Part shown: in pieces, positions 27,952-37,303 of the stretch
How positions within the stretch are numbered: the stretch's first letter is position 1
Layout of the letters: the number at the start of each line of letters is the position of its first letter
DNA from: Roseiarcus sp963806935
GTDB lineage: Bacteria; Pseudomonadota; Alphaproteobacteria; Rhizobiales; Beijerinckiaceae
DNA: 64,000 nucleotides
Assembly: GCA_963806935.1 (NCBI GenBank)
Contig: CAWEAT010000040.1
Coordinates: 1 to 64,000 of the forward strand
Direction of reading: 5' to 3'
Program-made: the position numbers and the translations under genes
Notes under the pieces: generated by a model
What the model was told of the DNA's origin: nothing
Databases searched by the model: none
Seen by the model: the letters and a program-made list of their open reading frames with translations, nothing else

Positions 27952-28581
27952 TTAGAGGCGCGAAAGGATAGGCAGCTTCGGCGCGACGGCGTAATTGAGC
28001 TGGATCAGGATGATGAGCGCGAGCCCGATCGGCACGCTGATCAGGCCGACGAGCGCGCCCACGGCGTACAGCGATTGCGCGATGATGACCCGCTTCCGAA
28101 AGGCGCCCAACAGCCCCGCAGGCGCATCCTCCCGGATCAGCTTCGCTCGTTCGGAATAGGCCCAGGTGACGTAGACCGCCGCGCCGAGCAGGAAAATATT
28201 GGCCCAGTAGATCAGGAACGCCGCGCGATAGGTGAAGAAATCCGCGAGCAGGCGGGTCGTGAACGGCAATACCGTGACGATGGCGAGAAAGACGAGGTGC
28301 AGCCAGGTCAAATCGCGGTTCGACCGCGCGAGCTGGCTGAGCTGGGTCTGTTGGGCGACCCAGAAGATGCCGAGCGTGAGCAGGGTCAGAAGCCAGGGCA
28401 TGAGCCGGTGTGACGAGGCGAGCAGGGCGGTCAGCAGTTCCGCCTCAGAATGAATGTCCGCCGGGTCGGGGGCGCGGAAATCGAGCACCAGCACGGTCGC
28501 CGCGAAGGCGAAGATGCCGTCGCTCAGCGCCTCGATCCGGCCGACGTCGCCGCCCGCGTAGAGGTTGTAGTGGCCCTGCAT
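27952..28581 (-). CDS. TMEM175/DUF1211-family membrane protein (possible K+ channel)
   Basis: A 209-residue protein with about five or six helices. The first helix bears the family signature RIEALSDGIFAFAATVLVLD (R..x(3)SDGxFAxA), which in TMEM175 channels lines a potassium-conducting pore. Bacterial members form tetramers; this gene holds one such repeat. Start is either ATG 28581 (used here, MQGHYNLYAGGDVG) or TTG 28617, which would overlap the engB stop as TTGA. It is the last gene of the rpmH-rnpA-yidC-engB block; relation to those genes may be only positional. Confidence 0.8.
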   Translation of the reverse strand: MQGHYNLYAGGDVGRIEALSDGIFAFAATVLVLDFRAPDPADIHSEAELLTALLASSHRLMPWLLTLLTLGIFWVAQQTQLSQLARSNRDLTWLHLVFLAIVTVLPFTTRLLADFFTYRAAFLIYWANIFLLGAAVYVTWAYSERAKLIREDAPAGLLGAFRKRVIIAQSLYAVGALVGLISVPIGLALIILIQLNYAVAPKLPILSRL

Positions 28582-28613
28582 CGGACGACCATCGCAGCGG
28601 CCCGCCCGCAGCG

Positions 28614-29276
28614 TCAATCCCGTTGTCGCCCGCCCCGCTCGGCGAGGAGCTTCGCGATATGGGCGCGCAATTCCGGCACGCCTTCGCCGGTGCGCGCGGA
28701 CGTCAAGATCGCCTCGGGAAAGGCGGCGAGGTGCTTGCCCAAGCCTTGAAGCGTCTCCGCGATCCGGGCGGCCCGCCCGTCCGCCTTGACTTCGTCGCCC
28801 TTGGTCAGCACGACCGCGTAGGAGACCGCGGCGGCGTCGAGGGCGCGCATCGTCTCATGATCCTTTTCCTTCAGTCCATGGCGGCCGTCGATAAGCACGA
28901 ACACGCGCAGAAGCGACGGTCGGCCGCGCAGATAGTCGCGCGCGAGCTCGCCCCAGGCCGTGGATTTCGATTTTGCGACCGCGGCGTAGCCGTAGCCGGG
29001 CATGTCGACCAGCGTCGCCTGCCCGCCAAGATTGAAGAAGATGAGCTCTTGCGTCCGGCCGGGCGTGCGCGACGTGCGCGCAAGGCTCGTGCGGCCGGTG
29101 AGCGCATTGATGAGCGAGGACTTGCCGACATTGGAGCGGCCGGCGAAGGCGATCTCCGGCGCCCCGACCGGCGGCAGGCCGTCGGAGCGCGCCGCGGCGA
29201 AAAAGAATTCGCACGGACCCGCGAACAGCCTGCGCCCGGCCTCGGTCCAGTCCGGCGCGCCCGGCGCTTCGCTCAT
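28614..29276 (-). CDS. engB: ribosome biogenesis GTP-binding protein EngB/YihA
   Basis: A 220-residue TRAFAC GTPase needed for large-subunit assembly. G1 is AGRSNVGKSSLINAL, G2 region TSRTPGRTQELIFF, G3 DMPGYGYA and G4 TKGDE; the C-terminal helix is short. Its start overlaps the yidC stop by 4 bases and its stop overlaps the possible TTG start of the next gene, so the block is translationally coupled. The order rpmH, rnpA, yidC, engB is conserved in many alphaproteobacteria. Confidence 0.96.
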   Translation of the reverse strand: MSEAPGAPDWTEAGRRLFAGPCEFFFAAARSDGLPPVGAPEIAFAGRSNVGKSSLINALTGRTSLARTSRTPGRTQELIFFNLGGQATLVDMPGYGYAAVAKSKSTAWGELARDYLRGRPSLLRVFVLIDGRHGLKEKDHETMRALDAAAVSYAVVLTKGDEVKADGRAARIAETLQGLGKHLAAFPEAILTSARTGEGVPELRAHIAKLLAERGGRQRD

Positions 29277-31120
29277 ACGCTCGGCGTCTTGGCCGGGCTC
29301 CGCGCGAAAAACCTGGTGAGATTATCCCACAGTTCGACTTTCACGCCCGCCTTGGTCATGATGTAATATTGCTGGATGACCGTCAGCGTGTTGTTCCACG
29401 TCCAGTAGATGACGAGGCCCGCCGGGAAGGTTCCGAGCATGAAGGTGAAGATCACCGGCATCCAGGCGAACATCGACTTCTGAACCGGGTCGGCCGGCTC
29501 GGGGTTCATCTTCATCTGGAAGAACATCGAGACGCCCATGATGAGCGGCCAGATGCCGAGCGCAAGGAAATGGCCGAACATCGGCAGCGCGGTCGGGTTC
29601 CACGGAATCAACCCGAAAAGCGTGAACACGTTGGTCGGATCGGGCGCGCTGAGATCCCTGATCCAGCCGAAGAACGGCGCGTGCCGCATCTCGATGGTGA
29701 TGAAGATGACCTTATAAAGGGCGAAAAAGACCGGGATCTGGATCACCATCGGCAGGCAGCCGGCGACGGGATTGACGCCTTCGCGCTTGAACAGCTCCAT
29801 CTGCTCCTGCTGCTGCTTGGCGCGATCGTCCGGATAAAGCTCCTTCAGGGCCGCGATCTTCGGCTGGATCTTCTTCATCTTCGCCATCGACTGGTAGGAG
29901 CGGTTGGCGAGCGGGAAGAAGGCGAGCTTGACGAGCACCGTGACGATGAGGATCGCGACGCCAAAATTGCCGACCCAGTGGTAGATCGCGTCGATCAGCA
30001 GGAACAGCGGCTTGGTGATGAAATAGAACCATCCCCAGTCGATCATCAGATCGAATTTCTTGATGCCGAGCTTCGAGGCGTAGTTGTCGATTGTCGACAC
30101 TTCCTTCGCGCCCGCGAAGACGCGGGTCGTGGTCTCGGCTGTCGCTCCCGGCGCGACTGTCTGCTCCTTGCCGAGGAAATCGGCCTGATAGTCGACCGGC
30201 TGAACGGTTCCGCTGGCCGAAAACCGGGCCTCGATCGGCGCGGTCTGTTCGGGAATGATCGCCGAACCCCAGTATTTGTCGGTGAACCCGAGCCAGCCGC
30301 CATCGCCCTTGAAGGAGACCGCTTTACCCGTATCCTTTTCGATTCCCGCGTAGGTGACTTCCTGCACTCCGCCGTTGCCGATCACGCCGACGAAGCCTTC
30401 ATGCAGCACCGAATAGCCGGCGACGTTCGGCTTGCCGTGGCGCAGAACGAGCGCGAAGGGTTGTACGGTCGCCGCCGCGCTGCCGGAGTTCACAACCGAA
30501 TCGGTGATCGTGAACATGTACTTGTCGTCGACCGCGATGACGCGCTTGAAGGTGAGGCCCGCGCCATTGTCCCAGGTCAGCGTCACCGGTTGATCGGCGG
30601 TCAGGGTCTTGCGGTCGGCGGTCCATACGGTGTCGAGATTGGGAGTCTTGGCGCCGCCCGCGCTGACGAAGCCCGTCTCGGCCCAATAGGCGTCCGGCGC
30701 TCCGGGCGGGGAGAAGAGCCGGATATTCGGGCTCTTCGGGTCGATGGTCTCGCGATAGTCCTTGAGGATGATGTCGTCGATCTTGCCGCCCTTGAGATCG
30801 ATCGAGCCGCCGATGCTCGCTGTATCGATGGTCACGCGCGGGGTCGCCGCCAGGACCTCGTCCACAGTCCCCGGCGCGCTCGCGGCCGGGCTGCCGGGCG
30901 GCGACACAGCCCCCGGTAGGGACGGACTGGTCGCGCCGGGCGCGCCAGGGGCGGCGGCGCCGGGCTCGGCTTCCTTCTTTGGGGCCGCATTGCTGGCCTG
31001 CATCTGGGACTGATGCTCGCGCTGATACAGAGGACCGGCGTAGAAATATTGCCAGGCGGCCATCACCAGGACGGATAGCGCGATCGCGAGAAAGAGGTTC
31101 CTCGTGTCCTCGGATTTCAT
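29273..31120 (-). CDS. yidC: membrane protein insertase YidC
   Basis: A 615-residue inner-membrane insertase that integrates and folds membrane proteins, alone or with SecYEG. First helix LFLAIALSVLVMAAWQYFYA is followed by a Gly/Pro/Ala-rich linker (~40-85), then a large periplasmic domain and the conserved five-helix insertase core (FGVAILIVTVLVKLAFFPLA, NPVAGCLPMVIQIPVFFALY). This arrangement is the Gram-negative type. Start overlaps the rnpA stop by 4 bases. Length is slightly above E. coli YidC because of the linker. Confidence 0.97.
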   Translation of the reverse strand: MKSEDTRNLFLAIALSVLVMAAWQYFYAGPLYQREHQSQMQASNAAPKKEAEPGAAAPGAPGATSPSLPGAVSPPGSPAASAPGTVDEVLAATPRVTIDTASIGGSIDLKGGKIDDIILKDYRETIDPKSPNIRLFSPPGAPDAYWAETGFVSAGGAKTPNLDTVWTADRKTLTADQPVTLTWDNGAGLTFKRVIAVDDKYMFTITDSVVNSGSAAATVQPFALVLRHGKPNVAGYSVLHEGFVGVIGNGGVQEVTYAGIEKDTGKAVSFKGDGGWLGFTDKYWGSAIIPEQTAPIEARFSASGTVQPVDYQADFLGKEQTVAPGATAETTTRVFAGAKEVSTIDNYASKLGIKKFDLMIDWGWFYFITKPLFLLIDAIYHWVGNFGVAILIVTVLVKLAFFPLANRSYQSMAKMKKIQPKIAALKELYPDDRAKQQQEQMELFKREGVNPVAGCLPMVIQIPVFFALYKVIFITIEMRHAPFFGWIRDLSAPDPTNVFTLFGLIPWNPTALPMFGHFLALGIWPLIMGVSMFFQMKMNPEPADPVQKSMFAWMPVIFTFMLGTFPAGLVIYWTWNNTLTVIQQYYIMTKAGVKVELWDNLTRFFARSPAKTPSV

Positions 31121-31560
31121 GGTCGCCTGTCTTTGTCCTTCGGCGCGCTCGAGACCGGCCCGCGCCCGCGACCTTCAGCCCCGCCGCGACGCGCGACGTG
31201 AAACGCATGGCGGACATCGTCGACGAGCGCGGCGAAGCGGCGCCCAAGCGCCTCGCGCCGGGCCATCAGCACGTAGTCGTGATCGCCCCGCGCCTCAAGA
31301 GGCGTTGCGGCGCGCAACGCTTCTTTCAGGCGCCGGCGAACCCGATTGCGCACGACAGCGCCGCCAACGCTCTTGGTCACCGTCACTCCGACTCGCGGGC
31401 TCGACGAGGTCTCGCGTTCCGGCGCCTCTCGTCTCCGGGATTGCAGGGTGAAGGTCTCAGCCGGCACGCGCTGCCCACGCGCGACGCGCAGGAATTCGGC
31501 CCGCTTGGTCAGGCGTCCCAGTGGTTTGACGACAGGCTCAGGCTGTCCATCCTCACGCAA
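31117..31560 (-). CDS. rnpA: ribonuclease P protein component
   Basis: A 147-residue basic protein that assists the RNase P RNA in processing tRNA 5' ends. The family core is GRLTKRAEFLRVARGQRV, SPRVGVTVTKSVGGAVVRNR and NRVRRRLKEALR (RNR box). The C-terminal ~30 residues (RRGGAEGRGRGPVSSAPKDK) are low-complexity and strain-specific. It lies just downstream of rpmH as usual and overlaps yidC. The start at 31560 is the first reasonable one, but the family core begins about 15 residues in. Confidence 0.93.
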   Translation of the reverse strand: MREDGQPEPVVKPLGRLTKRAEFLRVARGQRVPAETFTLQSRRREAPERETSSSPRVGVTVTKSVGGAVVRNRVRRRLKEALRAATPLEARGDHDYVLMARREALGRRFAALVDDVRHAFHVARRGGAEGRGRGPVSSAPKDKDRRP

Positions 31561-31633
31561 GGCGTTGGGGCTCCATTCGCGCCGTCCTCGGGGCCGAGCG
31601 ACGGTCGGGCGGCCAAGGGTGAGGGCCGTCCGG

Positions 31634-31768
31634 TCAGGCTGAGAGCTTCTTGCGGCCGCGCGCGCGCCTGGCGGCGATCACCTTGCGGCCGCCGACCGTC
31701 GCCGAGCGGGCGCGAAAGCCATGACGGCGCTTGCGCACCAGCTTGCTGGGTTGATAGGTCCGCTTCAC
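31634..31768 (-). CDS. rpmH: 50S ribosomal protein L34
   Basis: A 44-residue basic ribosomal protein, too short for most automatic lists. It begins with GTG: MKRTYQPSKLVRKRRHGFRA, with SATVGGRKVIAARRARGRKKLSA to the end, a complete L34. A GGAG ribosome site lies 8-10 bases before the GTG. It heads the rpmH-rnpA-yidC-engB block; its promoter should be in 31769-31977. Confidence 0.98.
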   Translation of the reverse strand: MKRTYQPSKLVRKRRHGFRARSATVGGRKVIAARRARGRKKLSA

Positions 31769-31977
31769 GTCTGATCTCCGAATCCGTCGCGCGTCAGATG
31801 ATCGCAGCGCGCCAACAATCGCCACGCGCAAAATCCAACCCGCCGCAACGGCCTTTCAGCCAAGCGGAGAAGCTGGAAATTGAATACGGCACTTGCCGCT
31901 TCAAGCCGCGGCTTATGCCGCGCGAGCCGCGGGAAGTCAATCGCGGCGCCCCGGATCGCGGCCTCTGGCGGCCGAAC

Positions 31978-32172
31978 TCACCTCTGGACGTTGAGCCGTT
32001 GCTCGCAGTCATGTCGCCCCGAATCCAGGCAGTTCTGAAGTTTGCGCTGTTGATCCAGATAGTTGAACGCCCAGTAGCCGAGCGCGACGAGGACGACGAC
32101 GGCGATCAGGGCGAAGAGATTGCCGCGCCCGGTCGCATTTGGCTCCCCGCCGCCGGACGGCGACCGGCTCAC
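31978..32172 (-). CDS. small single-span membrane protein (64 aa)
   Basis: A 64-residue protein with one transmembrane helix near residues 19-41 (LFALIAVVVLVALGYWAFNY) and a Cys-containing periplasmic C-terminus (NCLDSGRHDCEQRLNVQR), probably one disulfide. It starts inside the dxs stop (ATGA-like 4-base overlap at 32169-32172), so it is translationally coupled to dxs and not a chance ORF. Function unknown. Confidence 0.7.
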   Translation of the reverse strand: MSRSPSGGGEPNATGRGNLFALIAVVVLVALGYWAFNYLDQQRKLQNCLDSGRHDCEQRLNVQR

Positions 32173-34091
32173 GCAATCAGGCTCGACGGCCGACGATCGA
32201 CGCCGCCGAGCGCAGCGATCGCCTTGGCGACGATCCCCTTCGCATCGAGGCCGGCGGCGGCGTACATGCGCTCGGGCTTGTCATGGTCGAGGAATTTGTC
32301 CGGCAGCGTCATGGTGCGCACTTTGAGACCGTTGTCGAGCGCGCCCGCTTCGCTGAGCAAGGTCAGCACATGCGCGCCGAAGCCGCCCGGCCCGCCTTCC
32401 TCGATGGTGATCAAGAGCTCGTGGTCAGCGGCGAGTTTGAGGACAAGCTCGCGGTCCAAGGGCTTGGCGAACCGGGCGTCGGCGACGGTGGTCGAGAGGC
32501 CACGCGCCGCGAGTTCGTCCGCCGCCTTGAGCGCTTCGCCGAGCCGCGCGCCGAGCGACAGGATCGCTATCCGCGTGCCGCCCTCGCGCACAATCCGCCC
32601 CTTGCCGATCGGCAGGGGCTCGCCGCGCTCCGGCATCTCGACGCCGACCCCTTCGCCGCGCGGATAGCGAATCGCGATCGGGCCCTCATCGTACGCCGCC
32701 GCGGTCGCGACCATATGGACGAGCTCGGCCTCGTCTGACGCCGCCATCACCGTCATGTTCGGCAGGCAGGCGAGGTAGGCGATATCGAAAGCGCCGGCGT
32801 GGGTCGGGCCATCGGCCCCGACTAACCCAGCGCGGTCGATGGCGAAGCGGACCGGCAGCTTCTGGATCGCCACGTCATGGACGACCTGATCGTAGGCGCG
32901 TTGCAGGAAGGTCGAATAGATCGCGCAGAACGGCTTGTAGCCCTCGGTCGCCAGGCCGGCCGCGAACGTCACCGCGTGCTGCTCGGCGATGCCGACGTCG
33001 AAAACGCGGTCGGGAAACTCGCGCTTCACCCGGTCGAGCCCGGTGCCGTCGGGCATGGCGGCGGTAATGGCGACGATTTTCTCGTCCCGGCGCGCTTCGG
33101 CGGTCAAAGCGTCGGCGAAAACCCTGGTGTAGGCGGGCGCGTTGGTCTTGGGCTTGGCCTGGGCGCCGGTAATGACGTCGAAGGCGGTGACGCCATGATA
33201 TTTGTCGTGGGCGGCTTCGGCCGGGGGATAGCCCTTGCCCTTCTTCGTCACCACGTGCACGAGCACCGGACCGCCCTGCATGTCGCGCACATTCTTCAGG
33301 ATCGGCAGCAGATGGTCGAGGTTGTGGCCATCGATCGGCCCAACGTAATAAAAGCCGAGCTCCTCGAACAAAGTCCCGCCGGTCCAGAAGCCGCGGCTGT
33401 ATTCTTCGGTGCGCCTCGCCTTGTCGTAGAAGAACTTCGGCAGACGGCGCGCAAGCTGCTTGGCGGCGTCGCGCAGCGAGCGATAGGTCTGGCCGGAAAC
33501 GAGGCGGGCGAGATAGGCCGACATCGCGCCGGTCGGCGGCGCAATCGACATGTCGTTGTCGTTGAGGATGACGATCAGCCGCGAGCCGAGCGCGCCGGCG
33601 TTGTTCATCGCCTCATAAGCCATTCCCGCCGACATCGCGCCGTCGCCGATCACAGCGACAACGTGATTGCGAGCATGCGACAGGTCGCGCGCGACCGCCA
33701 TGCCAAGGCCGGCGGAGATCGAGGTCGAGGAATGGGCGGCGCCGAACGCGTCGTATTCGCTTTCCGCGCGCTTGGTGAAACCGGAGAGGCCGCCGCCCTG
33801 ACGCAGAGTTCGGATCCGGTTGCGCCGTCCAGTCAAGATCTTGTGCGGATAAGCCTGATGGCCGACGTCCCAGACAATGCGATCGGCCGGCGTATCGAAC
33901 ACGTAGTGCAGCGCCACAGTCAGCTCGACCACGCCGAGGCCGGCCCCCAGATGCCCCCCCGTCACCGACACCGCGCTGATTGTCTCGGCGCGCAATTCGT
34001 CGGCGACCTGAGCGAGGTCGTTCTCGTCAAGCCTGCGCAGATCGGCAGGCGAGTTGATTTGATCCAGCAAGGACGTGAGAGGTTTCGTCAC
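32169..34091 (-). CDS. dxs: 1-deoxy-D-xylulose-5-phosphate synthase
   Basis: A 640-residue thiamine-diphosphate enzyme that condenses pyruvate and glyceraldehyde 3-phosphate, the entry step of the MEP isoprenoid pathway. Marks: TGGHLGAGLGVVELTVALH near 45, the diphosphate motif VIGDGAMSAGMAYEAMNN, DGHNLDHL, and DGTGLDRVKREFP plus GIAEQHAVTFAAGLA in the pyrimidine domain. The GTG at 34091 (VTKPLTSLLDQI) gives the usual length and follows GGGGATAAA. The upstream ATG frame to 34193 is a run-on. In many bacteria xseB or ispA lies upstream; here it does not. Confidence 0.95.
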   Translation of the reverse strand: MTKPLTSLLDQINSPADLRRLDENDLAQVADELRAETISAVSVTGGHLGAGLGVVELTVALHYVFDTPADRIVWDVGHQAYPHKILTGRRNRIRTLRQGGGLSGFTKRAESEYDAFGAAHSSTSISAGLGMAVARDLSHARNHVVAVIGDGAMSAGMAYEAMNNAGALGSRLIVILNDNDMSIAPPTGAMSAYLARLVSGQTYRSLRDAAKQLARRLPKFFYDKARRTEEYSRGFWTGGTLFEELGFYYVGPIDGHNLDHLLPILKNVRDMQGGPVLVHVVTKKGKGYPPAEAAHDKYHGVTAFDVITGAQAKPKTNAPAYTRVFADALTAEARRDEKIVAITAAMPDGTGLDRVKREFPDRVFDVGIAEQHAVTFAAGLATEGYKPFCAIYSTFLQRAYDQVVHDVAIQKLPVRFAIDRAGLVGADGPTHAGAFDIAYLACLPNMTVMAASDEAELVHMVATAAAYDEGPIAIRYPRGEGVGVEMPERGEPLPIGKGRIVREGGTRIAILSLGARLGEALKAADELAARGLSTTVADARFAKPLDRELVLKLAADHELLITIEEGGPGGFGAHVLTLLSEAGALDNGLKVRTMTLPDKFLDHDKPERMYAAAGLDAKGIVAKAIAALGGVDRRPSSLIA

Positions 34092-34296
34092 TTTATCCCC
34101 AAAGGCGCGGCTGCGTTCGCTTGCATTTGGCCGCAAAGGAGGAGACCTACACCAAGTCAGAGGCTTGCCGCAATTGCGCCGGGCGCCGCACAAAGCAAAA
34201 CGCCGAACCGGGGCGACCGTTCCGGGGGCTCCCGCGACCGGGTCGCCAAGCGCATATCCATCACGGCGCCGTATTATTCAGTGCGGTTGAGCCGCG

Positions 34297-34370
34297 TCCC
34301 CGCTGCCCTCCCTTGTGCGGGCGGGTCAGGGTGGCGGGTCGCGCCCACCGCCGAGGACTTAGGCACTCAA
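34297..34370. repeat. dispersed repeat family B, copy 2
   Basis: About 74 bases matching 12360-12432: CCCTCCCTTGTGCGGGCGGG, GTCAGGGTGGCGGGTCGCGCC and a degraded tail that still ends GGCACTC. It sits in the 297-base gap between dxs and the next minus-strand gene, which otherwise shows nothing I recognise. Confidence 0.75.
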
Positions 34371-34388
34371 GGAGAATCGGACCGTACG

Positions 34389-35945
34389 TCAGGGATCAGA
34401 CGGCGAGGCTCGACCCGCTTTCCGTAAATCCTGAATTGGCCCGCCGCTTAGTGGAAATCCTCCGACGGGCGGACCGGCGGGCGCCATCGCTTTCCGGATA
34501 ACCGTGAGCAGAAGCAGGAGAATGCCCGCGCCGAGCCATGTATAGCCCTGGGCGAGGAAAGTCCTCTTGATCGCCTCGACCCAATTCGGCGGCGTATCCC
34601 GCGAGAACAGCTCAGGCGGCAGGGCCGCGTGAATTTCTGGCGCATCGAGCAATTGGCGCAGCCGGGTCGCATCGGAGTAGGGGATCTCGAACAGCCGAGC
34701 GCGGTCGAGAGAGGACGCATCGCCGGTGGCGAGGTACGAGCGCACGTTGTTCTCCTGGACCTCCGCCGTCTCGCGCCGCCATTCCATCGAGCCAGGCAGC
34801 GGGTGCGCCGGACGGACCAGCGACGTCGCGACGATGACCAGCCACACCCCGAGGGCGGCGGACCACCAGATCCTGCGCTTGCCGGCGGCGGCGCTCGATT
34901 CCACCAGCCAGAAGAAGCTTGTCATATTGACCGCCAGACCGATCAACAACGTGTCGAAGTAGCGGTTCTCGACCGGGATTAGCGCGCGCCCGGCAGCGAA
35001 CGCGAAGAATTGAGTCAGAACCCATCCGAACGCCGCCACGTTGAACCAACGCGGATCGTTCAAGGCAGGGCGATCGGAGATTGTGCGGATGCAGAACAGG
35101 ACCGCCGGCGCCGCCATGAACACGGCAAAATTGGGATGGGCGGGCCAACTCGCCAATTCGACCACGGCCGACAGGAACTGTCTCACCGAATGCGCCCGGT
35201 AGACATCGGATGACGGCGCATGAGGAATGACGCTCGCCAGCACTCCGGTCGCGACAGCGAGGGCGGCGATCCCGAGCCATTCCCGCCTGCCCCCTCTCCG
35301 ACCGCAAGCCAGCTGCAGAAAATGCAGTCCCATCGCGGCGGCGAGCGTCAGTGCGCCCGAGGCCATGCAGAGGAACGATGCGAGGCCGAACACCGCTCCC
35401 GCCGCCCATCGCGGCGACCAGGCCTTGCTCTCGGCCATGAACCACAGGCTTGCGAACGAAAAAGCCAGCAACAGGTAAAAATGCGTGTTGAAACCGAGCA
35501 ATATATTGTCGTAGCTCAACGGAAAGGCGTTGACCAAAGCGGATAAAGTCATTGCGGCCGTCGCCCAGGCTCCCCGAAGCGGGCGTGACAGCGCATAGCT
35601 GATCGCGACGATCGTAGCGGCGTCGAGGATCGCGTTGGCGATCATTTGCAGGACGACGTCCCAATAGCCCGAGAGGTTGAAGATCCCCAAAGTGAGCAAT
35701 CGGGTGAAGAAGATAACGTGCTCATTGTGAGCGCTAAACAAGTCTCGAGTCGTCAGCGCGCCGTCAAGATAGGGCTTCAATAGATTGGCGGCTTCGCCGT
35801 CCCACTCATCCGCGTAGGGAGTCGGGTTTCCGGCGTAATTGATCACGATCGCCCGAGAGCCGATGACGATAAGGAAGAGCGAAACGAGAAGCAGCGCCTC
35901 GCGTCGGTCATCGAGGAATCGCAGAAATCGTTGTCCGGCGCTCAT
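34389..35945 (-). CDS. polytopic membrane protein, possible GT-C glycosyltransferase
   Basis: A 518-residue inner-membrane protein with about ten helices. After the first helix (LLLVSLFLIVIGSRAIVI) the outer loop carries a conserved-looking acidic motif YADEWDGEA, and SAHNEHVIFFTRLLTL follows; a DE motif in the first outer loop is typical of GT-C glycosyltransferases that use polyprenyl-linked sugars. A long ~110-residue extracytoplasmic stretch lies near 380-480 before the last helix. I found no partner glycan gene in the neighbourhood. The ATG at 35945 (MSAGQRFLRFL) is chosen because the upstream extension is Arg/Ala-rich and unlike protein. Function is tentative. Confidence 0.6.
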   Translation of the reverse strand: MSAGQRFLRFLDDRREALLLVSLFLIVIGSRAIVINYAGNPTPYADEWDGEAANLLKPYLDGALTTRDLFSAHNEHVIFFTRLLTLGIFNLSGYWDVVLQMIANAILDAATIVAISYALSRPLRGAWATAAMTLSALVNAFPLSYDNILLGFNTHFYLLLAFSFASLWFMAESKAWSPRWAAGAVFGLASFLCMASGALTLAAAMGLHFLQLACGRRGGRREWLGIAALAVATGVLASVIPHAPSSDVYRAHSVRQFLSAVVELASWPAHPNFAVFMAAPAVLFCIRTISDRPALNDPRWFNVAAFGWVLTQFFAFAAGRALIPVENRYFDTLLIGLAVNMTSFFWLVESSAAAGKRRIWWSAALGVWLVIVATSLVRPAHPLPGSMEWRRETAEVQENNVRSYLATGDASSLDRARLFEIPYSDATRLRQLLDAPEIHAALPPELFSRDTPPNWVEAIKRTFLAQGYTWLGAGILLLLLTVIRKAMAPAGPPVGGFPLSGGPIQDLRKAGRASPSDP

Positions 35946-36046
35946 CACCAAATCCTGGCAGGCTTCAGGCCCGCGCCTTGGACGCGCCCCCGTCAGGTCC
36001 GCCGGCGCTGCTTGCCATCGCTTGGCTCGTGCCGCAAGGTCGCACA

Positions 36047-37303
36047 ATGACCCGGTCGCCCGCCAATGCCATCGAAGTCGCCGGCGGCTACGCGCCCGAC
36101 GGCCCCTATAGCTTCGCCCGGCTCGCCTTGTCGCTCCTGATCGCGACCCTGGTCGGGGCCGGCATGTGGGCCATCATCGTCGTCATGCCCGAGGCTCAGC
36201 ATGACTTCGGCATCGACCGCTCGGCGGCCTCGCTCCCCTACACGGCGATGATGTGCACGCTCGCCTTCAGCACGATCGCGCTCGGACGCATGACGGATCG
36301 CCGCGGCATCGTGCTGCCCATGGTCCTTTCCGGCTCGAGCCTGGGTCTCGGCTTCATTGGCGCCGGATATGCGCCGAACCTTCTGGTGTTCTCGGCCGCG
36401 CACGTGCTGATCGGCGTCGGCGCGGGGACCGGGTTCGGACCGATGATGGCGGATATTTCCCACTGGTTCGTCAAGCGGCGCGGTCTCGCGGTGGTCGTCG
36501 TCGCCTCCGGCAACTATCTCGCTGGCACGATCTGGCCGCTCCTGATGAGCTTCACGATGCCGCTCATCGGCTGGCGGGGAACCTACGCCGGCATCGGCGT
36601 CATCATCGCCGCAACCGTCCTGCCGCTCGCGCTCGCGATGCGCCGCCGGCCGCCGGACGAAGCGTATCACCAAGCCGAGGCGGCGACCGCGGCGGCGAGG
36701 GCCGACGTCGGCATAGCCCCGCGAACGCTGCTCATCCTCCTGGTTCTCGCCGGCTTTTCCTGCTGTGTGGCGATGTCGATGCCGCAGGTCCATCTCGTGG
36801 CCTATTGCGGCGACCTCGGCTACGGGGTCGCCCACGGCGCCGAAATGCTGTCCCTGATGATGGCGCTTGGCATCGTCTCACGCATCGGGTCCGGTTTCGT
36901 CGCCGACGCCATCGGCGGCTCGGCGACGCTGATGATCGGCTCGTTCATGCAAGGGGTTGCGCTTGCGCTCTATCTTTACTTCGACGGGCTGACGTCGCTG
37001 TTCGTCGTCTCGGGGATTTTCGGCCTGTTCCAGGGCGGGATCGTGCCGATGTACGCGGTCATCTGCCGCGAGCTTCTGCCGCCCAGGCAGGCAGGCGCGG
37101 CGATTGGCCTCGTCGTCTCGGCGACCATCTTCGGCATGGCGTTCGGCGGTTACTTTTCAGGGGTCATTTTCGACCTTACGAGCTCCTACCGGATGGCGTT
37201 CCTGAATGGGCTCCTGTTCAACGTGTTCAATTTCGCCATCGTCGCCTGGCTCTTCTGGCGCAGGCAACGGCGAGCGCCGGCGCCCGCGCTCATTGCCGCC
37301 TGA
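36047..37303 (+). CDS. MFS transporter
   Basis: A 418-residue major-facilitator transporter with 12 predicted helices. The MFS A-motif region appears as GRMTDRRGIVLPMV between helices 2 and 3, and GIVSRIGSGFVADAIGG in the second half is its counterpart. Pattern and the lack of long loops are like the monocarboxylate/oxalate:formate group, but the substrate is not evident. The ATG at 36047 follows AAGGTCGCACA; a longer frame begins at 35978. Divergent from the GT-C-like gene. Confidence 0.88.
   Translation: MTRSPANAIEVAGGYAPDGPYSFARLALSLLIATLVGAGMWAIIVVMPEAQHDFGIDRSAASLPYTAMMCTLAFSTIALGRMTDRRGIVLPMVLSGSSLGLGFIGAGYAPNLLVFSAAHVLIGVGAGTGFGPMMADISHWFVKRRGLAVVVVASGNYLAGTIWPLLMSFTMPLIGWRGTYAGIGVIIAATVLPLALAMRRRPPDEAYHQAEAATAAARADVGIAPRTLLILLVLAGFSCCVAMSMPQVHLVAYCGDLGYGVAHGAEMLSLMMALGIVSRIGSGFVADAIGGSATLMIGSFMQGVALALYLYFDGLTSLFVVSGIFGLFQGGIVPMYAVICRELLPPRQAGAAIGLVVSATIFGMAFGGYFSGVIFDLTSSYRMAFLNGLLFNVFNFAIVAWLFWRRQRRAPAPALIAA

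Noticed and set aside
29369..30919. 516-codon plus-strand frame over yidC
   Set aside because: Highly charged antisense shadow with no family features; yidC itself is complete on the other strand.
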